From Agriotes lineatus (Eukaryota; Arthropoda; Insecta; Coleoptera; Elateridae): DNA of 64,000 nucleotides. A program made the position numbers and the translations under genes. The DNA is taken from NCBI GenBank assembly GCA_940337035.1, contig CALNHX010007552.1, forward strand, positions 1-64,000, given 5' to 3'. Positions 54,571 to 64,000 of the stretch are shown here, in pieces. The notes beneath the pieces were generated by a model. The model did no database searches, was not told the DNA's origin, and saw nothing but the letters and a program-made list of their open reading frames with translations. Positions within the stretch are counted from its first letter, which is position 1. Every line of letters begins with the position of its first letter.

Positions 54571-55579
54571 ATGTTAGAATTAATAGTACAGTTGTTGACT
54601 TACACCAAACAAATCATATATTTTGGCCTGGTGCTGAGCTTTAAAATAGGGCAGTTAATAGTGCACGGCATAAAAATCCTAACAGATGTGTTTATGAACC
54701 TCAACAAAAGCTTTGGCGCCCTTATGAAAGTGCTATTGGAAGACTTTTACGTATTCATCTACGATGTTACGCAGCGACTGTTGTTCATCATCTCCTGCGT
54801 ATCAGAAGTTCTCCAAGGATTTTTCAACGGCATTGTGTCAGTGTTCGAGACTTTAAAAGTATTCATAAGCAGCATGCTGTATTGCATTACACACACTTAT
54901 AACGTGATAATTGGCACGGTTGTCAAACTGGGTGCAGGAATCGGACAACTGTTTCTAACAATCAAGTATCTCATTTTATTAGTGGGATCAGGGATATGGT
55001 TTGCCCTCACCATAGTTCCACTGTTCGTTGTGTACCTGTGCACGATGTTCACATATTACCTCGGCTGTTTCACAGATGAACTCATCAGTTTTAGCACGAA
55101 TAGTATTAAAACAAACCAAACTTTTTATAGTTACCATTTACGACTTCATGACTGATGTGCCTGTGGAGTCGATAGCTGGCCTGGTGGCAGGATTTTGCAT
55201 TTCCTATGTGCTTGTGAGATTCCAAATACTACTGTACGAAAAGTTATTGTCAGCTGTGGAGTTACTCAGGCAGAACACCCAGCAAATTAGGCTAAGGATA
55301 ATTAGGACCCTAAGACGAAATCCCCCACCAATTCTACATTCCAGTTCTGAATCCGAGCAGTCTGATGATAGCAGCAGCGATGAGTTGGAAGATGCCAGTT
55401 CAGGATGCATGGAAGATCACATGTGTATAATTTGCCAGGAGCGCAACAAATGCATTTTGATGCTTCCGTGCAGACACGTGTGTATATGTAACGTGTGCAA
55501 TATTAGATTGAGGAACTACAACCGTACCTGCCCTATTTGTCGAACTGTCGTTCAGGAAACCATGAAAGTTTTTGTTTAA
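54571..55579 (+). CDS. RNF26: RNF26-like multi-span membrane RING E3 ubiquitin ligase
   Basis: Two overlapping frames make one protein. The first (54571-55155) encodes about 150 residues of mostly hydrophobic sequence with several membrane spans (IIYFGLVLSFKIGQLIV, VLQGFFNGIVSVFETLKVF, LFLTIKYLILLVGSGIWFAL). The second encodes a further hydrophobic span (SIAGLVAGFCISYVLV), an acidic Ser/Asp linker (SEQSDDSSSDELEDASSG) and a C3HC4 RING: CIICQERNKC, LPCRHVCICNVC, TCPICRTVV, ending at 55579. Membrane spans with a C-terminal RING are the layout of RNF26, an ER-membrane ligase that organises endosomes and regulates STING in vertebrates (established). The join is probably a short intron whose length is 1 modulo 3. 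Candidates are 55015-55075 (61 nt, acceptor GTTTCACAG) and 55090-55132 (43 nt, acceptor TTTTTATAG). A one-base assembly error is the alternative. Confidence 0.82.
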
Positions 55580-55651
55580 GTCTTAAATGTGATAGTTTGT
55601 AAATAATATGCCAAATGTGTTAATAATTTTATATATTTTTAGTTTTTACAA

Positions 55652-55673
55652 AATAAATGCATTATTCAATAAA
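55652..55673 (+). terminator. Polyadenylation signals of the RNF26-like gene
   Basis: AATAAA at 55652-55657 and again at 55668-55673, 70-95 bp after the stop codon. Confidence 0.65.
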
Positions 55674-55684
55674 TATCAAAGCAC

Positions 55685-56076
55685 TTACTTAAGCACGGTC
55701 AGTAAGTTTTGTTTTGCTTCATGGTAGTCTCTCTTCAATTCAATTTCTCTGTAATTAGAAAAGCTCATTTAGACAGCAATGAAAAGACGAGAGAAGAATA
55801 ATTATAATTTATTTAAAGCATCTCAAAATTCACAACAAATTTTTGATTAAGTACACGAATACAAAGCCTCTACAGGTATGCAATCTTGTAGAAGAGCTGG
55901 TGCTTCAGCTGTTCGATTAAAGCCAGCTTCTGAGTGGTTAATGACTCCTGGCACCGCCTTTGACTGTGTTTTAAAAATCTCCTGTTCTGCTGCAATTTGT
56001 ACTTGGACTTTCTCTGATTGGTTTTCACATAATGATGGAGATTTTCGCTCTGTCTTAAAGACTTACTAGAACTCAT
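55685..56076 (-). CDS. Small two-exon protein, unknown function, convergent with RNF26-like
   Basis: Exon 1 is 56076-55874 (ATG MSSSKSLRQSENLHHYV to QLKHQLFYKIAY plus two bases). The intron 55873-55749 (125 nt) has donor CCT|GTAGAG and acceptor TTCTAATTACAG. Exon 2 is 55748-55685 (EIELKRDYHEAKQNLLTVLK, stop TAA). The phases fit and give about 88 residues. The protein is basic, rich in Lys, Gln and Leu, and its second half looks like an amphipathic helix or coiled coil. I recognise no family. It ends about 12 bp beyond the RNF26-like polyadenylation signals, a tail-to-tail arrangement common in compact insect gene pairs. The donor is weak beyond GT. It could instead be a fragment of a larger gene whose upstream exons lie to the right. 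Confidence 0.5.
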
Positions 56077-56079
56077 TTT

Positions 56080-56687
56080 GACTCAGTTTCAAATACAAAT
56101 GTGATGCTTATTTACAAAACCTGTTTACTATGGCAACTGAATTTTTGTTTATAGTTAAAAATTTGTAAATGCTACGGTATTCTGATAAATTTTGCTTGGA
56201 AGATTTTCAACAGCAAGGACTAAAATTTTACCCTTTAGCTACTGATTTACAAGATTGTGAACATTAACTGTAGGGTCGATCCATTTGATGTGATACAATG
56301 ATGGTTGCTTGACCATTTTTAATTTTAATAATTTTTTTTATATGTGATTCTCATATACACTTGCTTTCAAAACTTTCGCGTACACATTCAAAATCAAGTA
56401 CCAATGATTTTGCAAAATTTTAGCTGTGTGAACGGGTAATTTTGAGATTAGGTTAAAGATGACATTGACAGCATTTAAAAAATTTGTGATCGGTCCCTCG
56501 GGACACAAATTCCTGCTTTTATCTAGCCCATAATGAGTAGCAACCCTTCGTATGGACCAACCCTTTCTAATTTGAAAAGTTGATTAATTACAACCCTAAT
56601 TTATTCAATATGGCAAAAATTAGGTGTACGCCAAAGTTTGGCAGTTCAAAACATGTCTTATTTTATTTTTATCCTAACCCGCGGTAA
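56080..56687. other. Intergenic region
   Basis: AT-rich, no gene or repeat recognised. It presumably includes the promoter of the small minus-strand gene. Confidence 0.5.
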
Positions 56688-57000
56688 GAATCTAGTTTAG
56701 CGACCAACACCGATCGACATGTGCTATACACCATTCGACGCGTCCTGTCGAGCTGAACAATATTGTTGCTGGGGACATTCGGGGCAGACCAATGGTTACT
56801 GAGATACAGCACTATAAAGTTTTTTTTTTATAAATTTTTTGTTTGTTAATGGACAAGGTCTAGGCATGCAGAGTACCAGGTACCTTAGACACCGACTGCT
56901 TTGGTCATATGGTCAATTCTTCGTGGAAAACACTCTGGGGCCTTTGGCGGGGCGCCGCGCAGCGTACATTCCCGAAGGCTAATAACAAGTCACACTGAGC

Positions 57001-57106
57001 GCCACCTAACCTTACCTATCCTAACCTAACCTTACCTAACCTAACCTAACCTTACCTATCCTAACCTAACCTTACCTAACCTAACCTAACCTAACCTAAA
57101 CCAATG
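57001..57106. repeat. Degenerate CCTAA (TTAGG) pentamer array 1
   Basis: Runs of CCTAA mixed with CCTTA and CCTAT, the complement of the insect telomere repeat TTAGG. Interstitial here, not terminal. Confidence 0.75.
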
Positions 57107-57680
57107 GTTACTGAGATACAGTACTATAAAGTTTTTGAAAAACGCCCCCCAGCCATAAGCAAAATATATACGAAAATATGGGACCATCCGACTGAAAATT
57201 AATTGCGAAGCGTGAAACAAATTTTTCTTCGAAGGCTAATAACAAGTCGCACTACGCGCCACTTAACTTAACCTTACCTAACCTAACCTAACCTAACCTA
57301 AACCAATGGTTACTGAGATACAGCACTATAAAGTTGTTGAAAAACGCCCCCCAGCCATAAGCAAAATATATACGAAAATATGGGACCATCCAACTGAAAT
57401 TAATTGCAAAGCGTGAAAAAAATTTTTCTTCGAAGGCTAATAACAAGTCACACTACGCGCCACTTAACTTAACCTTACCTAACCTAACCTAACCTAACCT
57501 AAACCAATGGTTACTGAGATACAGCACTATAAAGTTTTTGAAAAACGCCCCCCAGCCATAAGCAAAATATATACGAAAATATGGGACCATCCAGCTGAAA
57601 ATTAATTGCGAAGCATGAAAAAAATTTTTCTTTGAAGGCTAATAACAAGTCACTTACGCGCCACTTACCTTAACCCATAT
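57102..57680. repeat. Tandem 200-bp units, three copies
   Basis: Each unit runs from AACCAATGGTTACTGAGATA through AAAACGCCCCCCAGCCATAA, ATATACGAAAATATGGGACC and CGAAGGCTAATAACAAGTC-like sequence to a short CCTAA run. The third copy is interrupted by the tRNA-like element at 57697. Confidence 0.8.
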
Positions 57681-57696
57681 ATCTAATACTTACTAT

Positions 57697-57953
57697 ATTG
57701 CTAGCGGCTATGAGTGGGAAACTTACCAAGGAAGTGAGACAGACAACCCAACTCTTCAATGTATAACGGTGAGCGGTGCGCAAGGACGGCGGCGTCGTCC
57801 GCCCAATGGGGAAGCGGTCAAGTTTAAAATTCGCTTCTAAAGGCGGAGTTCGAATTCCCACGCATGCGCACGAGACGCGTTATACTCTAAGTGAGACTAT
57901 GTCGGCGCCGTAATGTTTTCTAGCGTTCCGAGGCCCTACTAGCAATATATGTG
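57697..57953 (+). mobile_element. tRNA-like element with inverted TATATTGCTAG ends, copy 2
   Basis: Begins TATATTGCTAG and ends CTAGCAATATA. Inside, TGGGGAAGCGGTCAAG (A-box-like) and GGCGGAGTTCGAATTCCC (B-box-like) are about 40 bases apart, consistent with a Leu/Ser-type tRNA head. Matches 45599-45843. Confidence 0.7.
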
Positions 57954-57965
57954 TATTATATATAT

Positions 57966-58470
57966 GCCTTAAACCTTACCTAACCTAACCTAATCTTACC
58001 TTACCTAACCTAACCTAACCTTACCTAACCTAACCTAACCTTACCTAACCTAACATAACCTTACCTAAACTAACCTAACCTAACCTAACCTAACCTAACA
58101 TAACCTTACCTAAACTAACCTAACGTAACCTTACCTAACCTAACCTAACCTTACCTAAACTAACCTAACATAACCTTACCTAAACTAACCTAACGTAACC
58201 TTACCTAACCTAACCTTACCTAAACTGACCTAACATAACCTTACCTAAACTAACCTAACATAACCTAACTTAACGTAACCTTACCTAACCTAACCTAACC
58301 TTACCTAACCTAACATAACCTTACCTAAACTAACCTAACATAACCTAACGTAACCTTACCTAACCTAACCTAACCTTACCTTACCTAAACTAACCTAACG
58401 TAACCTTACCTAACCTAACTAACCTAACCTAACCTTACCCGACCCAACCCAAACCAACCCAACCCAACAC
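57966..58470. repeat. Degenerate CCTAA (TTAGG) pentamer array 2, about 500 bp
   Basis: Higher-order pattern CCTTACCTAACCTAA with frequent ACATAACC and ACGTAACC variants, ending in CCCAACCC-type variants. The variants show it is not an active telomere. Confidence 0.8.
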
Positions 58471-58956
58471 ACATGATTTAACATAGACATTTTAAAGCGA
58501 ACGTGCCATAGACTTAGTGTGGGACATTTTAATCTTTAATGTGCTGTATCTCAGTAACTGTTGGTCTGCCCCGAATGTCCCCAGCAGCAATATTGTTCAG
58601 CTAGACGAGACGCGTTGAGTGGTGTATAGCACATGTCGATCGGAGGTGGTCGCTAAACTAGATTAGGTTAGGTTAGGTAAAGTTGTTAGGTAAGGTTAGG
58701 TTAGGTGGCGCGCAGTGTGACTTGTTATTAGTCTTCGGTGAGGTACGCTGTGCGAAGCGCTGCGCGACGCCCCGCCAAAGGCCCCAGAGTGTTTTCCACG
58801 AAGAAAAAATTTAAAAAAAAAAAACTTTATAGTGCTGTATCTAAGTAACCATTGGTCTGCCCCGAATGTCCCCAGCAGCAATATTGTTCAGCTAGACGAG
58901 ACGCGTCGAATGGTGTATAGCACATGTTGATTGGAGTTGGTCGCTAAACTAGATTC

Positions 58957-60061
58957 AAGCCTAACCAGCTTATGTGCGGCGGCCATTTGACTTTGGTGAC
59001 ATTAGCGTTAACTTAAATATCTTTGGACTGGATTGTGCTATAACACTGTAGCAAAAATCATTTTCTTCGGTAAATTCTCCCCTTTAATTTTGATCCGTTA
59101 CATTAAAAGCCTTATTTTAATCCTAATACGTGAAAATGACCTTTTAAAATTCTACTTTTTAGAGTTAAAACTTTCAATGAAGGGGTGAAATATCAAGTTT
59201 TTTGTTTTTGTAATTATTTTGATTGCAACAATAACCTTACTTTTTAATTATTGTACGGTCTAAAATACAAGCTATTTTACAGGTACAGTAACAAAATGTT
59301 TAAAAAATTGACACTGATGGTGTAGAAGTCAAGTAAATGGAGTATATTACCTATTAATAATTATAATGACCACATACAATCCACTCACTCCTTTTTTGCA
59401 TGACGGTTGGCCTTGAATTTTTGTTATTTGCACATGAACTGTACCGTACTTGTTGTATAGCCTGTATACGCTCACACAAATTTATTGTTATTTGACAGAA
59501 CAGCTAAGATATTGTTGCCAAATTAACTGCTTATTTTGATAGTACATCTAGGGAAATATTCAATATCTAAAGTATTGTAAAACTTTCCATGTACTTAACT
59601 CAACATGTCTTCAGTTACACAATTATTGAAACTGGATACCAACTTAAAAATTACTAAAATTCTATTTTCCGTATTGTTTAAATATGATAACTTTGCATTT
59701 AAAGCTGTTTTGTTAAGTTTTTTAAACTAAATGCATTTAATAACCATAACCTCAGATGCAAATCTCGTTTAAAGACAACAAAGTAATTTTACCCAGCTAA
59801 ATTGGGGAAACTGTGAACAGGCTGTAGTATGTATAAATATACAGACATCGAAAAAGATTGCACACCACATAAAATATGCAACCCATTTAACATTGTTGGC
59901 AATCGCTTTTACAAAACCAAATGTGACAAGTAGCAGTTGTGTATCACATATTAAAGAAATGACATATTATAGAGAGGTACTTCCCCAAAACAATTAAAAG
60001 GTAATTTACTTTAGATGTCAATGTCACAATTATAATTAAAAACACCTTTTATATAGCTGCA
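58957..60061. other. Intergenic AT-rich DNA
   Basis: No gene, repeat or element recognised. Confidence 0.5.
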
Positions 60062-60063
60062 TA

Positions 60064-60384
60064 CAGGGTGTTTCAAAATTGCACATAACAAATATAAGGG
60101 CGTTTTTCTGCATTAAAAAATAAAAGAAAAAAATATTCATTTCCTTGATCAAAGAATTAAAGATAGCAATTCGTTGATCAAACCTTTAAGATTTAGTAGG
60201 CTGGTGTTCTGTTCCAACACATTTTTGTTTGTTTACATACAATATGTGAGCGTTGTTCCATAGTAAAAAGTAAGAAAATAATAAGCATGAGTTCCAAAAT
60301 AAATAATTTCAGGTTTTTCTTTTTGTTATTCAGTTTGATGCTCTATCACTGATTAAAATTATTACTAGATTCCACAACACCCTG
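60064..60384. mobile_element. Mariner-type MITE (321 bp)
   Basis: Ends CAGGGTGTTTCAAAAT and, inverted, CAGGGTGTTGTGGAAT, flanked by TA on both sides. No ORF. Confidence 0.75.
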
Positions 60385-60670
60385 TATCTAATATAACATA
60401 AAGGATATAGCTCAAAAAAATTAAAAATTATAAAATAGGGAACTTAAATCTCTGCCCATTTCTGGTAATAGCCAAAATAGACAATCGCAAATACCAATAA
60501 CTCAAAATTTACAAGAGACATTTCTATCAAAGAGAGGTTGGTATGACTGATCACAGTGAACGCGGGTCTGTCTACCGGTGTATTATTTTAAAGGAATTAA
60601 AGTAGAAGAAGCGCGATTTTAGGGAAATAATTAGAACGTGGCGTTAACGTAAAGTGGTCTGCAACAAGGC

Positions 60671-60880
60671 GTGGTTGAAAAACAACAAGGGAACGAATTA
60701 AAACAAGGAGTGCAAAATCTCCTTAAAGACATTGTAGGATCAAAAATTGAAGTCAAGGAAGCGAATATGGTTAATAGTTTACTTCCGAGAAAGAAAAGGA
60801 AATTTCTACAAAAAAGGTTAGAGGAAGTAAAGTACGTTTTTTTTTCTATAATAACTGTCAAAGTGTTACAATGTTGGTAG
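60671..60880 (+). pseudogene. Possible LINE ORF1 fragment
   Basis: GNELKQGVQNLLKDIVGSKI and EVKEANMVNSLLPRKKRK resemble the conserved C-terminal part of LINE ORF1 proteins (helix, then a basic stretch). It is upstream of, and in the same orientation as, the reverse transcriptase fragment at 61295, so both may be one element; confidence is low. Confidence 0.35.
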
Positions 60881-61294
60881 ATATGTGATTAAACCGCTAG
60901 GAAATTTTTATACCTCGTGTTGGTAGAACTTTTTTAAAATTATGGTTACCTATGTGTCAATTTTGAATGTCAAAATTTATCATTCTTTCAATTTGTCGTT
61001 TCATTACAATTATGTACCTTTCATTTTGCAAATGTTCATTATGTTTATTTTCAGATATTGTAATAATTAATAAATTTCCAATATTTTACTATGCTGTTTG
61101 TTTTACCCACTATTATGACATATCTGTCAAAATGACAAGAATCTTTTTAGTGGAAAAAAGAACTAAAAATCTATGTACCAACATTATTAAGACTAGGGAC
61201 CCTGCAGGAATGCAACTTTCCCCTAGAAAGTTGACCTTGAAAATTATTATAGAAAAAAAATTTACTTTAGAAGATTTATTTAAATAAGCAGAAC

Positions 61295-62301
61295 ATGAGA
61301 CAATTTTTCAGTAAAACAGCGGAGGTAAGTAAAACCTTTCAAGCAAAAACGGTGCTCATCCAAGACAAAAATGGGGATATTGTAGGCAAGGAAGGAGAAC
61401 GGTTAAAAAGATGGGTTGAATATTATAAACAGACACTATCAATCGAAGATGATGAGTCTACGGGAGTACAACACGAAATAGTAGCAGGTGGTAACGACGA
61501 CATAAACCCAAACCCACCGACCCTGGAGAAAATTAAAGATATCATTCAGTCATTGAAAGGTAACAAGAGCTCGGGCAGTAACAATATACCAGCGGAATTT
61601 ATTAAGTGTGGTGGAATCAACTACAAGATAGAATTCATAAATTAATGTTAAGAATATGGGAAAATCAGGAAATGCCTGGGGAATGGATAAAGAGTGTAAT
61701 AATCCCAATATTTAAGAAAGGACACCATATGAAATGCAAAAACTACCATCCATTCTTGTTGCAAAATGTAGCCTATAAAATCATGGCAAAATTATTGGAA
61801 AAAAGGTTGCATAATTTCTCAGAAACGGAACTAGGAGAATACCAGGCAGGTTTTCAGCAAGGAAAGTCAACAGTAGACCAGATTTTCACACTAAAAATGG
61901 TCCAAGAAAAATGTGAATGGTAGAAAATACAAGTACATATAGCGTTTGCAGATTTCAGGCAAGCGTATGATCGTTTGAAAGGAAGCGAAGTGATAAAAGC
62001 GTTAATGTTCCTAAAGTGCCCAATGAAATTGACACAATTAATTAATATGGCATTAAAATATACACCTTCACAGGTGAGGATTATGAGAAAGGCAGCAGAG
62101 GAATTTCAAACAAATGTCGGTCTAAAACAGAGTGATCCAATCTCTCTTATGATCTTCAATTTACTAATGAAAGCTATCGTCAGAAAATATCAGTTCCGAA
62201 AATCAGGAACACTATTGAAAAACAGCCACCAATGCATAGCTTTTGCAGATGACTTTACAATCCTAAGTAGAACAAGAAAAGATCTAAAAGTACAACTGTA
62301 A
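61295..62301 (+). pseudogene. LINE reverse transcriptase, truncated
   Basis: In order: KTVLIQDKNGDIVGKEGERL, LEKIKDIIQSLKGNKSSGSN then NIPAEFIKCGG, PGEWIKSVIIPIFKKGHHMK, YQAGFQQGKSTVDQIFTLK, FADFRQAYDRL (motif A), GLKQSDPISLMIFNLLM and QCIAFADDFTILSRTRKDL (motif C with FADD intact). One frameshift at about 61635 and one TAG at 61921 break it, and sequence after 62300 is unrelated. These are thumb-less remains of an element distinct from that at 20-23 kb. Confidence 0.85.
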
Positions 62302-63600
62302 CGTTTGCTCTTGAATTAAAATTCTAATGATACTTAAAAACTATTTGAATTTAATTCATCGCACTATCAAGCGTTAAAATCTATCCGCCACGACAGAAGA
62401 AGATAACAGAATCTCAGCGCCGATGCGCTGGCCGCGCTGAATAACCGACGGAGTGTTTCTCCCCTTCCATGAAGTAGGGAGCCCATGTATCGATAACAAC
62501 TCACGGAACCTATAAAAGGAGAACACATGGCCGCTCCAAAAAGAATCTTGAGATTTCCTTCCAGGTACCTTCCTTCTGATCCCGATCTGATTTTATTTTG
62601 TCCTGACAGTGTTTCTGTCTCGCAGAATAAACTCAGGTATAATAGGCCCTTAGGGAGATGACAGCGTATCTGTCAGCCTATAAGTGCATTTAATTTCCCT
62701 GTAATCCGCGCAACCAGACCGCCGTTAATTGCGAGTCGACACCGCGACCCCTGCAAGTTAATTTTTCCAGTAATCCGTCTAACCAGACCGCCGGCGCCGT
62801 TAATTGCAAGTCGACACCGCGACCCCTGCAAGTTAATTTTCCTGTAATGCGCCCAACCAGACCGTTAATATTTTATCCGTATTCGCTTGAGTTTAGAGCG
62901 TACATTTTTATTGCGCTCAAGAAGGCCGTATTTCAACGAATTTAATGTTGTTGACATTAAAGCATTCCGAGATCTCTATCGCCACCACTGCATACCCGAA
63001 GCCGCAACTTGAAGTTCACTGGTTAAGACGCTCACCTGTAAAGTCAGCTGCGAACGCCCTGGAAGCGGTCCAACAGCTCGCAGGCGAAGGCATCACAGCT
63101 CCAGCGCGCCGCCATTTAAACGTCAGCATTTCACATAAAAGCGGACATCCCGAGGCAACTGCTGCATTGAAAATTAAGCCGCGTCCGTCGCCAGATTCCC
63201 AGGTGAAACGCCGAGAATTGCCACGGATCGCCCCGCTGTTTATAAATCTAGCTCCGGCCGCAGGTAATCCTTAAAAACTTGCTATATAATCCGGCAAATT
63301 TGCAGTTGCAATCTTCTGTAAACAAGTCCTTATCACCACGACTGCAAGAGAGCTACGCCATTTCCTGAAGGCGGGCCTGCAGTACTCTCGAGCATCCTGG
63401 GTTGCAGTCCGAACAACGAAAATGAACACCAAACCCCGAAGTATCAATGTTTAATTAATAATGTACAATTCATTGTGCTTTTATTAATGTACGCAGTTAT
63501 ACACATTATATGTATTTCTATACACCGGCCAACAATGCATCAAGTATTACGCATATGTCCGATAATGATAGTGATGTTGAATCCACTATAACACAAGACA
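62299..63600 (+). other. 5' region of a Jockey-type LINE and/or LTR-like sequence with tandem repeats
   Basis: It starts TGTAACG immediately after the broken LINE and has a TATA box CCTATAAAAGGAGAAC at about 62510. Two full and one partial tandem units of about 70 bp follow (62690-62880: CTGTAATCCGCGCAACCAGA, CGTTAATTGCGAGTCGACAC, CGCGACCCCTGCAAGTTAAT). A 109-codon open frame at 62945-63274 has no recognisable domain and is probably chance. The region leads into the ORF1 at 63601; where one element ends and the next begins is unclear. Confidence 0.5.
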
Positions 63601-64000
63601 ATGAATGACAATGTGTACAAAATAGAAAGAGAAAAAAAATCAAATCAAACAATAATAAATGAAACAAGCAATATCCTGCAAAATAATAGATATTCAGTCT
63701 TATCCAATAATAATGTAGATGATGCTAATAGCAAATCGAAAGAACAAAAAACTATGTTACCCAGGGCGCCACCAATATTTATCTATGGTGTTACAGATTA
63801 TAACAACATGATTAACGCTCTATCTACTGTTGCCGCAACAGAACAGCTTAAAATAAAAGCAATGGCTAACAATATGGTTAGGATACGTGCTAATACTCCT
63901 GACACGTACTGTAAGTTAATAACACACATGCAAGACTCTAAAGTAATCTACCACATATACCAAATGAAAGAGAATAAAGCTTACAGAGTTGTAATCCGCA
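63601..64000 (+). CDS. Jockey-type LINE ORF1 (nucleic-acid-binding Gag-like protein), runs off the window
   Basis: Opens MNDNVYKIEREKK at 63601, preceded by an in-frame TAA at 63586-63588, and stays open for 133 codons to the window end. After an Asn/Ser-rich start it shows PRAPPIFIYGVTDYNNMINA, then NNMVRIRANTPDTYCKLITH and KVIYHIYQMKENKAYRVVIR. This is the conserved region preceding the zinc knuckles in ORF1 of Jockey-clade retrotransposons, which bind the element RNA. It is intact as far as visible, unlike the other LINEs here, so this may be a young copy. Confidence 0.85.
   Translation, partial: MNDNVYKIEREKKSNQTIINETSNILQNNRYSVLSNNNVDDANSKSKEQKTMLPRAPPIFIYGVTDYNNMINALSTVAATEQLKIKAMANNMVRIRANTPDTYCKLITHMQDSKVIYHIYQMKENKAYRVVIR

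Larger units (their letters stand above)
56688..58956. mobile_element. Long-inverted-repeat element filled with TTAGG-like arrays
   Basis: Inverted ends of about 260 bp: GAATCTAGTTTAGCGACCAA, CATGTGCTATACACCATTCG, GGGGACATTCGGGGCAGACC, ATGGTTACTGAGATACAGCA on the left, complemented at 58956 inward. Inside are three tandem units of about 200 bp (see 57102-57680), pentamer arrays, a nested tRNA-like element, and an extra inverted copy of the end at about 58495-58665. No ORF. Confidence 0.75.

Noticed and set aside
57102..57680. A CRISPR array, because of regularly spaced repeats
   Set aside because: Units are tandem 200-bp repeats without unique spacers, in a eukaryotic genome.
57966..58470. 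The CCTAA array as a true chromosome end
   Set aside because: It is interstitial, heavily varied, and enclosed by inverted ends with unique sequence on both sides.
61975..62301. An active reverse transcriptase because FADD is intact
   Set aside because: The same protein has a frameshift and a stop upstream and is cut off at 62300.
63245..63280. The 109-codon frame 62945-63274 as a gene
   Set aside because: No domain, no splice context, and it lies in the GC-rich leader of a LINE; its length is expected by chance at that composition.

Overview
The window is eukaryotic nuclear DNA from an arthropod, most probably an insect and plausibly a beetle. It has spliced genes with long AT-rich introns, insect-type transposon families, and degenerate arrays of the CCTAA/TTAGG pentamer, which is the usual insect telomere repeat. 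There is no operon structure, no CRISPR array and no bacterial gene. Host coding sequence is only about 2 kb of the 64 kb; transposons, many inserted into one another, account for most of what can be identified.

Host genes. (1) A phytanoyl-CoA dioxygenase domain protein (PHYHD1-like), plus strand, with four coding exons between 1130 and 14634. Its first exon is not in view and its third visible intron is 10.4 kb. (2) A multi-membrane-span RING ubiquitin ligase resembling RNF26, plus strand, 54571-55579, read in two frames. (3) A small coiled-coil-like two-exon gene, minus strand, 55685-56076, tail to tail with gene 2. (4) A possible spliced Cys-rich, basic-tailed small protein, minus strand, 38724-39455, lying inside foreign DNA nested in a retrotransposon. 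Genes 3 and 4 are ab initio models of unknown function.

Layout. 1-14.6 kb: PHYHD1-like gene; its long intron holds a 1.6 kb hAT element with a perfect 8-bp target-site duplication (TSD). 14.6-23.5 kb: intergenic, with a reverse LTR-like stretch, a 2.3 kb hAT element (perfect 8-bp TSD) and a decayed non-LTR retrotransposon. 23.6-28.7 kb: a large inverted duplication around a dead Tc1/mariner-type transposase; the left arm carries three insertions that the right arm lacks. 28.7-31.3 kb: LINE fragment, tRNA-derived SINEs, a foldback MITE and a dead mariner-like element. 31.3-32.4 kb: P-element-like and LINE remnants. 32.9-43.5 kb: one BEL/Pao LTR retrotransposon (minus strand, matching LTRs, TSD GTTAC), internally deleted and swollen by about 5.8 kb of nested DNA, including a SINE that itself carries a piggyBac-like element. 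43.6-53.4 kb: a dense mosaic of MITEs, including a recurrent foldback family, a family nested in its own terminal repeat, a hAT element and a THAP-containing P-superfamily element. 53.5-56.1 kb: a hAT element with a GATA-site cluster directly upstream of the RNF26-like gene, then the convergent small gene. 56.7-59.0 kb: a long-inverted-repeat element filled with telomere-like pentamers. 59.0-64.0 kb: a mariner-type MITE, a LINE reverse transcriptase fragment, and the 5' part of a Jockey-type LINE whose ORF1 is open to the window edge.

I found no obviously new multi-gene system. The observations most worth checking are the Cys-rich spliced gene inside the BEL/Pao insertion, the GATA-rich hAT element at the RNF26-like promoter, the perfect 54-nt hairpin insertion, the foldback family, the tRNA-like element with terminal inverted repeats, and the TTAGG-like inverted-repeat element. 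All calls come from reading the sequence; no database search was run.
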